Assembly (NCBI RefSeq): GCF_000194155.1
Contig: NZ_GL877878.1
Span: forward strand, 3,177,985 to 3,240,031
Direction of reading: 5' to 3'
Length of the DNA stretch: 62,047 bases
From: Saccharopolyspora spinosa NRRL 18395
GTDB lineage: Bacteria > Actinomycetota > Actinomycetes > Mycobacteriales > Pseudonocardiaceae
Below, piece after piece: positions 1 to 7,784 of this stretch. Numbering within the stretch: position 1 is the first letter of the stretch; each line of letters starts with the position of its first letter. The position numbers were made by a program, and so were the translations under genes. A model generated the notes under the pieces. It ran no database searches and was not told the origin of the DNA. It was given only the letters and a program-made list of their open reading frames with translations.

Positions 1-1256
1 GATCCCAGCACCGCCAGAACCCAGAACACCACCAACAGCAACCGAAATCAGGCCGTCCGCCCCACTAGATGCCCGCACCGCGACCCACCAGGGCGGTAAC
101 ACACCACAACCCAGCGACCGGGCGAGGACAACCACCCGGCACCCGCACCACAACACACCACCCACAAACAATCCTCCCCCGATGACAGCGCGAACCCTCA
201 CGCATGGTGTGTGCCGCGGACCCGACGATTGCCGGGTACCGAAGTCCCCGCCCTCACAGCCGGCGAGCACACAGGCCCGCGAGAACAGAACCAGTGCCGC
301 CAGACGAGATCTCCAGGGTCTAACGATCCTGCACCAAGGGTGAGGCTTCAATCGGCGGCGTCCCACACCGACAGGCACCCAGCGCGATGACGAAAAGAGA
401 CCAGCACCGGGCGCCTCACCCATCACCCCACAACTCCCAGCCAGCGGGGAACAACTCCGTGCGATAGCCGTGGCCGTGGCCGTGAAACACGACGACTCCG
501 CCGCGATACGCCAGATCACCGAGGACAATCGCTGACCGATGCTTGCCTCACGCAAAGTTTTGATGCGACGCCACACTCGCCAGGACGTCCGACGAGCAGC
601 CTCGAGATGACCCGGTCATTGTCCGCCCCAAGATGATCATCCGCCCATCCCGCCGTCCGACGAGGCCACAATTCCAGCTTGACGGCACAACAAGAGGCAC
701 GAACATGAACAACAGCCACGACTGCCCCGAAAACCGAAAACCACTGCCCGAAAGTCTGCGACGACAGACACACCACTCGACACCTCACACGCCCGTCACC
801 ACCAAATGGTGGCGGTCAATGCCGGTGGTTGTGCATGATGCGCTTGGTGCGCGCGTAGTCGTCGAGCGTCGACTTGTACGCCGTGCGCGCCTACTTGGGC
901 GGCCTGCTGATGCGCCGCATCGCCATGCTCCCCCGCTCCGCCCTTCGACCGGTCAGCATCGCCCTAGCCGAAGTGCGGGCAGTCGCCGGACACGGCGACC
1001 ACGCCCGCATCAGCTGCGGCACCGGTTCGGCCGGGCTCGCATGCCGATGTCCGCCGCCCTGGCCTACCGTCCTGACCGCAGCCAGGCCACGCTGATCGCT
1101 ACCAGCGATGCTTCGCCTTCCCCGACCAATACCGGCCTCCACCTACAACCAAGATCACCCGAATACTTTCATCATCCGTCCTTAGCGGACAGTGTCGCGC
1201 ATCGGCGTTCCACCGCGGACACACCCCGCGCCCGGCCCGCACCGTGCTCAGCCGGG
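1..1256. other. Gene-poor left edge, no supportable gene
   Basis: No open frame here has a recognisable domain, a convincing ribosome-binding site or a family-like composition. The frames that exist are short, overlap on both strands and are rich in Arg, Pro and Ala, as expected of chance frames in GC-rich DNA. A short run of GGCCGT repeats lies near 467-485. The stretch lies beyond the 3' end of the leftward biosynthetic operon. Confidence 0.6.
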
Positions 1257-4200
1257 TCAGCGCAGCGCGGCTGACTCGGAGCCGAGCAACTCCTGGGGCA
1301 GGCGTCCGGCCAGCGTGGCCCAGTCCCGCATCGCCCCGGCCAGGCCGGACACCTCCGGCTCGCCGAGCGCCTGCGGGCCGTCGCACAGCGCCGCGGCCGG
1401 GTCCGGGTGGATGTCGATCATCACCCCGTCGGCCCCGGCCGCCACGGCCGCGCGGGCCAGTGGCAGCACCAGCTCTCGCCGCCCGGCCGCGTGGGACGGA
1501 TCGACCACCACCGGCAGGTGGGACCGGGCCTGCGCGACCAGCACCGCCGAAAGGTCCAGCGTGTTGCGGGTGGCGGGTTCGAAGGTGCGGATGCCGCGCT
1601 CGCACAGCACGATGCCGGTGTTGCCGCGCAGCGCGATGTACTCCGCGGCCAGCAGCCACTCCTCGACCGTCGCGCTCATGCCTCGCTTCAGCAGCACGGG
1701 CTTCCCGCTGTCCCCAACCGCTTCCAGCAGGCCGAAGTTCTGCATGTTCCGCGTGCCAACCTGGAGCATGTCCGCCCAGCCGGCGACCAACTCCACGTCT
1801 CGGCTATCGACCACCTCGGTGACCACCGGCATCCCTGTCTCGGCGCGGACCTCGGCCAAGATGCGCAACGCCTCCGTGCGCAGGCCCCGGAAACCGTACG
1901 GCGAGCTGCGCGGTTTGAACGCGCCGGCCCGCAACAGTGAAGCACCCGCGGCCTTGGCGAGCCGGGCAGCGGCAGAAGTCTGCTCCGGCGTCTCGACCGC
2001 GCAGGGTCCGGCGATCAGGGTGAACGTGTCCGGGCCGATGGCGACGCCACCGACCTCCACCACCGAACGACTCTCGCGCGCCTCCCTGCTCACCAGCGGA
2101 TACGCCGACGCCACGCGGGCAGACCCCGGCCGCAACCGAAAGCCGATCAGGGCGTGAGCCTGGTCCAGGATCTCGACCAGCTCCCCGCGGGAGGCCGCCG
2201 TGGCGATCACATACCCGACGCGGCCGTACGCGTCGACCGGCGGCGCGACGCGCTGCCCAGGTTTCGCGGTGACCGTCACGGCCCGCACTCCGGGCAGCGC
2301 CCTGGTCTGCTCCACGCCGGTCACCTCTTCGAGCGTGCCTTCCTCCGGCGGCAGCAGGAACTGGATGCCGGCATAGCCCTCGAACGACTCCGGCAGGTCG
2401 ATCTCCGCGCCCGCGGCGAAGCGAACCTGGGCCTCCAGCAGGTCGACCCCGGTGCCCAGCCGGAACAGCTCAGGAATCATGCCCCCGGCCAGGCGCGGGT
2501 TGATCTCGACTACCGCGGTGCCGTCCGGGCCGAGCTTGACCTCGGTGTGACTGGGGCCGAACTCCAGCGACACCGCGGAAAGCGCCGCACGGACCGCCGC
2601 GGCCAGCTCCCTGGCGACCGTGGCGGGCAGCTCCGCGGGCACGATGTGCCTGCTCTCCACGAAGTTCGGGCCTGGCGTCACGGTTTTCTCGACGATGCCG
2701 AGCAGCCGCTGCTCCGTGCCGGTGCCGAACATCTCCACGCTGTACTCGGGCTGGTCGAGGAACTGCTCGACCAGCGCGGCGCGGCGGGTCGCCTGGCCTC
2801 GGCCGTTCTCGGTGACGGCCAAGACTCGGCTCACCTGGGCGACCGCCTCCCCGGCGGTGGCGCACAGCAGTACGTTGGTCGAACCCGAGTCATCCACCGG
2901 CTTCACCACACAGGGCAGGCCGACCCCGGCAACCGCTTCCCAAGCGGACGCGGCGTCGGTGACGACGGTGTACACCGGCTGCCGCACACCGGCCTCGGCC
3001 AGCGCGGCCCGGAGCGCGCCCTTGTCACGGCAGCGTCCGACGGCCTCGGCGTCGGCCGCGGGCAGGCCCAGCCCGGCGGCCAGGCGGGCGGCCGTGGCCA
3101 GGTAGAACTCGCTAGTCGTGGTCACCGCGGCGATCGGGGCTCGACCGGCCACCCTGCCGACCGCCAGGTTCAGCGCGTCGAAGTCGTTGGTGTCGCAGGT
3201 GACCACCGTGGCCCCGGTATCGGCCAGGCCCAGGTACCGGGCGGGCCAGTTCGTCATCAGCACGGCCCGGTAACCGAGCTCCCTGGCCACGCCGAGCGCC
3301 CGCATGCCAGTGCCGGTGGTGTTCGACTCGACGAAGACGAACAGCGGTGGGCGGTCGCTGTCGGCGACCCGGTAGGACCAGCTGGACACCGTGGTGCCGG
3401 CGCGAACCTGCTGTGGAATTTCCGCGAGCGGCAGCTCGGCGAGGCCGCGTTCGGCCCAGTACCCCTCGTCATGCACGGTCTCGGCGTACCGGTCACCGCG
3501 GTCGGGGAAGATGCCGACGATCCGCGTGCCCGGCGGGGCGGTGGCGGCGAGCCAGGTGAGCACCCGGTACACCGACCCCGAGGTGTTCCCGGTGAACAGC
3601 TTCTCCTCGCGAGCCAGCGCCCGGGTGGCATCGAATGCCTCCCGGTCGTTGAGCCAGTGCACCTCGTCGATCAGCGAGTGGTCCAGGTTCGGCGGGTGCA
3701 GGCTGTTGCCCAGCCCGCTCTGCAGCCGCTGCGGCCAGTCCGGCTGTCCGAACAGGACACTGCCGACGCAGTCCACCCCGATCACCCGCACGTCGGGCAG
3801 CCGCTCCCGCAGCGCGCGCGACGTGCCGCACAGCGACCCGCCGCTGCCCACCGAGCCGACCAGCACGTCGATGCCCCCCAGGTCGGTGACCAGCTCATCA
3901 GCCAGCGCGCGGTAGGCGGCGGGATTCTCCGGGTTGGCGTACTGCCGCGGCCAGAAGGCCCCGGGCAGCGTGTTCATCAGCTCGTTCAGCTTGGTCAGCC
4001 GGGCGCCCTGCCATCCGTGTTCGTCCATTTCGGACACGACATGCACCTGGCAGCCGAGGCCGGTCAGCTTGGCCAGGGTGATCCGGTCGATACGAGGATC
4101 GGTGACGATGTGCACCGCGTGCCCCAGCAGGGTGCCGACCAGCGCCACCCCAAGCGCCATCGTGCCGGATGAGCTTTCAACGATCGGCGCGCCCTCGGCG

Positions 4201-4373
4201 AGTTCGCCGGACTCGCGGGCCCGCGTGATGATCTGCTTGGCCACCCTGTCCTTCATCGCGAACAGGTTCTGCAACTCCAGCTTGGCATGGATCTCCACGC
4301 CGCGGTCCGCTCCGGCCCGCAACCGCACCAGCGGAGTGCCGCCGATGACGTCGATCAGGCTGTGACTCAGCAT
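1257..4373 (-). CDS. Three-domain fusion: cysteine-synthase-like, ATP-grasp, DAHP synthase
   Basis: The protein has 1038 residues from an ATG that overlaps the stop of the upstream kinase gene (TGATG). Residues 1 to about 320 are a fold-type II PLP enzyme like cysteine synthase, with the PLP lysine in NLFAMKDR (Lys41) and a Ser-rich phosphate loop (SSSGTMALG). Residues about 340-755 are an ATP-grasp ligase (CVVKPVDDSGS; VVEINPRLAGGM). Residues about 768-1038 are a type I-beta DAHP synthase (IAGPCAVET, LQVGTRNMQNF, VVVDPSHAAG), which makes the first shikimate-pathway intermediate. Family knowledge suggests that domain 1 replaces the phosphate of O-phosphothreonine with aspartate on the way to 2,3-diaminobutyrate, while domain 3 feeds chorismate to the PapABC-like enzymes. 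The substrate of the ATP-grasp domain is unknown. I know of no characterised protein with this domain order. Confidence 0.9.
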   Translation of the reverse strand: MLSHSLIDVIGGTPLVRLRAGADRGVEIHAKLELQNLFAMKDRVAKQIITRARESGELAEGAPIVESSSGTMALGVALVGTLLGHAVHIVTDPRIDRITLAKLTGLGCQVHVVSEMDEHGWQGARLTKLNELMNTLPGAFWPRQYANPENPAAYRALADELVTDLGGIDVLVGSVGSGGSLCGTSRALRERLPDVRVIGVDCVGSVLFGQPDWPQRLQSGLGNSLHPPNLDHSLIDEVHWLNDREAFDATRALAREEKLFTGNTSGSVYRVLTWLAATAPPGTRIVGIFPDRGDRYAETVHDEGYWAERGLAELPLAEIPQQVRAGTTVSSWSYRVADSDRPPLFVFVESNTTGTGMRALGVARELGYRAVLMTNWPARYLGLADTGATVVTCDTNDFDALNLAVGRVAGRAPIAAVTTTSEFYLATAARLAAGLGLPAADAEAVGRCRDKGALRAALAEAGVRQPVYTVVTDAASAWEAVAGVGLPCVVKPVDDSGSTNVLLCATAGEAVAQVSRVLAVTENGRGQATRRAALVEQFLDQPEYSVEMFGTGTEQRLLGIVEKTVTPGPNFVESRHIVPAELPATVARELAAAVRAALSAVSLEFGPSHTEVKLGPDGTAVVEINPRLAGGMIPELFRLGTGVDLLEAQVRFAAGAEIDLPESFEGYAGIQFLLPPEEGTLEEVTGVEQTRALPGVRAVTVTAKPGQRVAPPVDAYGRVGYVIATAASRGELVEILDQAHALIGFRLRPGSARVASAYPLVSREARESRSVVEVGGVAIGPDTFTLIAGPCAVETPEQTSAAARLAKAAGASLLRAGAFKPRSSPYGFRGLRTEALRILAEVRAETGMPVVTEVVDSRDVELVAGWADMLQVGTRNMQNFGLLEAVGDSGKPVLLKRGMSATVEEWLLAAEYIALRGNTGIVLCERGIRTFEPATRNTLDLSAVLVAQARSHLPVVVDPSHAAGRRELVLPLARAAVAAGADGVMIDIHPDPAAALCDGPQALGEPEVSGLAGAMRDWATLAGRLPQELLGSESAALR

Positions 4374-5308
4374 CAGCGCCGTCCCATTCCCATTCCGTCG
4401 AAGCTCAAACACCGGTACACCGCGACGTTTCCCGCGATGGACGAACATGCGCTGGCCGCCGCGGCGACCTGGTCCGGGTAGCCGGGCACGCCCGGGTCCA
4501 GCAGCACGCCGAGGCTGGTCCCGCTATGCGCGGCGACCACCCCGAGCCCGCCGACGTCCTCGCAGACTCCGAGCACCCGCTCCAGCGTGGCCTTGGGCCG
4601 CAGGACTTGGTTCATCAGCGCGCTGCGGGTGGCCACCCGGCCCACCTCGGCGAGGTCCCGCCGCCCCACCGCTTCCGCCATCCGCGCCAGCAGCCCGGCG
4701 TACTCGCGCCGGTCGGCCGTGGTGAACGGCTTGGGGATGAGGTTGAACTCCACGGTGTCGATCTCGCCGCCCTCGTCCACGCCGACCACGGTCATCGGCG
4801 GCAGCGAGCCGAGCACCGAGTGCAGCTCTACCCGGCGGTGGTAGAAGGCGACCACCGCCGGGTAGAGCACGCCGTCGGTGGGTTCGATGCGGGCCAGGAA
4901 GTTCTCGATCCGCCGGGGCGGCAAGGTGATGCCGAGCGCGTTGGCGACGGCCCGGGCGGTAGCCACCAGGTCCGCCGAGGAACTGGCCATGCCCTTCCCC
5001 TCGGGCAGACCGCTGTCGATGGTGATCTCCCCGCCGATCGGCCGCCCGGCGTCGGCCAGGATGATCCGGGCCAGCCGGAGCGCCTTGGTCTTGTGGCGCG
5101 GCCACATCGTCAGTTCGCCGGTGTCCGCGCTGCCCCGGAAGGTCGCCACGGACCAGCGCGCGATCGGCAAGGTGACCAGGAAGTCGCCCTCCGGCTCCGG
5201 CAGCACGCCTTGCAGCAGTTCACCGAACACTCCGAAGGCGGTGCCGACGCCGGTCACCCCCCGATAGAACGGACGGGGCCCGGCGAGGCTTCCGGTGGCT
5301 CCGCTCAC
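4373..5308 (-). CDS. GHMP kinase, PduX/L-threonine-kinase-like
   Basis: This 311-residue protein belongs to the GHMP kinase superfamily. The ATP-binding glycine/serine loop is at about residues 103-115 (LPEGKGMASSSADL) and the glycine-rich C-terminal motif lies near AAHSGTSLGV. The N-terminal GVFGELLQG segment is typical of PduX-type L-threonine kinases. It starts with GTG in a GTGA overlap with the lyase stop and ends in a TGATG overlap with the fusion gene, so the three are probably translationally coupled. By analogy with diaminobutyrate formation in pacidamycin biosynthesis, it would phosphorylate L-threonine to activate C3 for beta-replacement. The substrate is inferred from context; the superfamily is clear. 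Confidence 0.85.
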   Translation of the reverse strand: MSGATGSLAGPRPFYRGVTGVGTAFGVFGELLQGVLPEPEGDFLVTLPIARWSVATFRGSADTGELTMWPRHKTKALRLARIILADAGRPIGGEITIDSGLPEGKGMASSSADLVATARAVANALGITLPPRRIENFLARIEPTDGVLYPAVVAFYHRRVELHSVLGSLPPMTVVGVDEGGEIDTVEFNLIPKPFTTADRREYAGLLARMAEAVGRRDLAEVGRVATRSALMNQVLRPKATLERVLGVCEDVGGLGVVAAHSGTSLGVLLDPGVPGYPDQVAAAASACSSIAGNVAVYRCLSFDGMGMGRR

Positions 5309-6813
5309 GCTCTCGCTCCCGCGGCATCGGCCAGCACGGCGGTCAGCTCGGCATCGGCGTCCGCGAGCCGGGTGCGCCGCGCGGCACAGGCCGAAGCCAG
5401 CTGGTCGAACTCGGCCTCCTGCGTGGCGAGCAGCTCGCGCATGGACTCGGGTCCGGTCGACCCGGCGGTGCGCTTGGCAGCCAGTGCGGCCGTGACGTCC
5501 AAGGCTTCGCGCAGCAGAGTTTCCGCGAGCGGGGTCGCATATCCGTGCTCCGCCAACACTTTTTCCAACAGGGCCGGCTCGGGCTCGGCGGGAGGCAGGC
5601 CCTTCGCCACCGCGGCGACGATGTAGCGGCCGGTGACCACCTGCGCCGTCCGCCAGGGCACCCCCGCTCGCAGCGTCAGCTGGTTGGCGAGGGTGAACCC
5701 GCCGAAATACTCCGCCTCGCAGGCACGGGCGAGGCGTTCCTCGTCGAACTCCAAGCGGTCCAGCACGCCCGTGAGCAGGCGCGCGATCGAGGCGAGCGTG
5801 TCGAACGCGGCGGGCACCTGGGCACTGGCCTCTTTGGACACCTCGACGGAGTTGCTGTAGGAGGTGGCGCGCTGCGCGGTCGCGATGCCGTGATAGGCCG
5901 CGTGCAGATGCGCGGTGCGGCCACGAATCCTCTCCAGCACAGGAAAGTTCTTCTTCTGCGGCATCGCCGACGAGATGCCCGACCAGTCGTCGGGCAGGTC
6001 GAGGAAGCCGTAGCCGCTGCCGCCCCAGGTCATCAGGTCGGTGACAAACCGGCTCAGCGCCACGCCCAGCATCGAGAACTCGGCGCAGGCCTCCAGCGCC
6101 CAGTCCCGCTGCGACACCGCGCGCAACGCGTGCCGCTGAACACTCTCGCAGCCCAGCAGCCGGGCCATGCGGTCGCGATCCCAGCCCAGCTCCTGACCGG
6201 CCATCGCGCCCGCGCCCATCGGGCAGGCGCTGGCGGTCAGATAGACCGGCTCCAGCCGCGAGAGCGTGTGGAGCAGTTGCTCGGCCAGCGCGGAGAAGTA
6301 GAACGCCGGGCTGACCAGCTGGGCGGCCTGCATGTGCGTGTAGCCGGGCATCATCAGCCCGCCGGTTCGGGCGGCCAGCCGCCCGGCGGCGCGGCCCAAC
6401 TCGATCAGCAGCTCGGCCGTGTCCAGCAGTCGGGCCCGGCCGTACAGCACCTGCGCGGAGGCCTGGAGGTCGTTGCGGCTGCGGTCGACGTGCCAGGCAG
6501 GCGGCACCTCCGGCAACCGCTGGCTGATGAAGCGTTCCAGCGAGAACACCAGGTCGCTCATCGCCCCGCGCGCGGACCGCTCCACCGCGTCCGGGGTGGC
6601 GCGATCGAGCAGCCCGGAGATCAGCCCCACCTGCTCGCCGGTCAGCAGGCCCATCCTGGCGTACTCGGCGAGCAGGACCTTCTCCAATCGCACGTAGTGC
6701 GGCAGCAGGCAGGTCAGCTCGAACCGGAGCTGCGGTTCCAGGATCTCCGTGCGCAGGAGGCCGTCCGGCCCGGCCGAGATCCGGCCGGTCAGGTTCGTGT
6801 GGTCGATGCTCAA
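5305..6813 (-). CDS. Argininosuccinate-lyase-like enzyme (fumarase/aspartase superfamily)
   Basis: The protein has 502 residues, close to the usual ASL length of about 460-480. It carries the three conserved regions: DRSRNDLQAS, the catalytic-His region GYTHMQAAQ, and the flexible catalytic-Ser loop SSAMPQKKN. The loop departs from the usual MPxKxNP pattern because Phe follows the Asn. It starts with TTG in a TTGA overlap with the thioesterase stop. No arginine-biosynthesis genes are nearby. Its neighbours (threonine kinase, cysteine-synthase-like domain) suggest that it releases fumarate from an N-aspartyl adduct to give 2,3-diaminobutyrate, as proposed for Pac17 in pacidamycin biosynthesis. 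A nitrogen-transfer role using aspartate on another substrate remains possible. Confidence 0.85.
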   Translation of the reverse strand: MSIDHTNLTGRISAGPDGLLRTEILEPQLRFELTCLLPHYVRLEKVLLAEYARMGLLTGEQVGLISGLLDRATPDAVERSARGAMSDLVFSLERFISQRLPEVPPAWHVDRSRNDLQASAQVLYGRARLLDTAELLIELGRAAGRLAARTGGLMMPGYTHMQAAQLVSPAFYFSALAEQLLHTLSRLEPVYLTASACPMGAGAMAGQELGWDRDRMARLLGCESVQRHALRAVSQRDWALEACAEFSMLGVALSRFVTDLMTWGGSGYGFLDLPDDWSGISSAMPQKKNFPVLERIRGRTAHLHAAYHGIATAQRATSYSNSVEVSKEASAQVPAAFDTLASIARLLTGVLDRLEFDEERLARACEAEYFGGFTLANQLTLRAGVPWRTAQVVTGRYIVAAVAKGLPPAEPEPALLEKVLAEHGYATPLAETLLREALDVTAALAAKRTAGSTGPESMRELLATQEAEFDQLASACAARRTRLADADAELTAVLADAAGARA

Positions 6814-7784
6814 ACCGGGCTCCTCGTTCGGGACAGGTGTGGGCAGGCGCCGAGCACCACGCCGGCGACTTCGGTGGCTCTGCTGCTCGGAAAGTAGTGG
6901 CCGCCCTCGGCTAGCTCGCGCAGGCTCAGTCGGCGGGTCAGCCCGGCCCAGGCGGACAGGTGACGCCCGGCCTCACTGGTGTGCGGATCGTCGGCGGCGA
7001 CGACCAATTCCACCGGGGTGTCGACCCGGTGCGCGAGCGGCGAGCGCAGTGCGCCGCGGAAGAACTCACCGGCGCTGCGCACGTCGTGGCGGTAGGCAGC
7101 CCCGACGACGCGGGCCCGCTCCGGCTTGAGGCCGTCGACCTCGATGTAGCCGCTGTCCTCCAGCATCGCCGTCACGAGTTCGCGATCACCCAGCACAGTC
7201 ACCCGGATGTCCTCGGCCCGCAGCTGGTCCTCGGTGGCGGGCCGGATCGCGCCGAGGAACACGTGGTGCGCCGGTGCGCCCTCGTCCTCCAGCAGCCGGG
7301 CCAGTGCCAATGCGGGAGCGGCGCCGGTGCTGTGTCCCCACACCAGCAGGGGCGCGCCCCGGTGATCGCGCAGTTCCGCGCACACCGCCTCCGCAAACGC
7401 GTCCACTGTGGTCAGTTCGGCCGGTTCGGCACCTAGATCATGACCCGGCGGCTCGACGCCGAGCACCTGGACGCCATGTGCCCGCAGCTCCCGGGCCAAC
7501 TGCTGGAAGTTGACCGAGTTCCCGCCCGCGTGTGGGAAGCAGACCAGCGTCGCAACGGGATCGGAGTCCACTTCGGACAGAGAATGGAGCAGGCGCCGGG
7601 CCGGGAGCGGACGGCGTTCGTCGATCACCGCGGCGAGCTCGGAGAGCACCGGGTGCGCCAGCACCTGCCGCAGTGACACCAGCCCGTCCAGTTTGACCAG
7701 CAGCCGCACCACCGACAGGGAAGTGCCGCCGAGGCGGAAGAAGTCGTCCGCGTGCCCGATCCGTTCCAACGGCACGTGCAGCAC
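6810..7784 (-). CDS. NRPS carrier protein-thioesterase portion (downstream of frameshift)
   Basis: This is the 3' part of the NRPS gene, read in a different frame from the adenylation domain. From the first usable GTG it encodes a carrier domain with the phosphopantetheine serine in LGGTSLS (Ser22), then an alpha/beta-hydrolase thioesterase with FPHAGG, GHSTG (Ser152), AADD (acid) and EGGHYF (His). The carrier helix normally found upstream is present in the same frame as far as about 7890, so this is the continuation of the upstream gene and probably not a separate start. The thioesterase resembles the RifR/type II family in its CFPHAGG opening. If expressed, it would hold and release the product of the adenylation domain. 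The GTG at 7784 cuts into the first carrier helix and is unlikely to be the natural start. Confidence 0.75.
   Translation of the reverse strand: MLHVPLERIGHADDFFRLGGTSLSVVRLLVKLDGLVSLRQVLAHPVLSELAAVIDERRPLPARRLLHSLSEVDSDPVATLVCFPHAGGNSVNFQQLARELRAHGVQVLGVEPPGHDLGAEPAELTTVDAFAEAVCAELRDHRGAPLLVWGHSTGAAPALALARLLEDEGAPAHHVFLGAIRPATEDQLRAEDIRVTVLGDRELVTAMLEDSGYIEVDGLKPERARVVGAAYRHDVRSAGEFFRGALRSPLAHRVDTPVELVVAADDPHTSEAGRHLSAWAGLTRRLSLRELAEGGHYFPSSRATEVAGVVLGACPHLSRTRSPV

Noticed and set aside
633..1274. Plus-strand 213-codon frame in the left edge
   Set aside because: It has no recognisable motif, its composition is that of a chance frame, and it runs into the 3' end of the fusion gene on the other strand.
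2154..4172. Long plus-strand open frame opposite the fusion gene
   Set aside because: It is antisense to a chain with three clear enzyme domains and has an Arg/Gly/Gln-rich composition with no domain, as expected for a mirror frame in GC-rich coding DNA.
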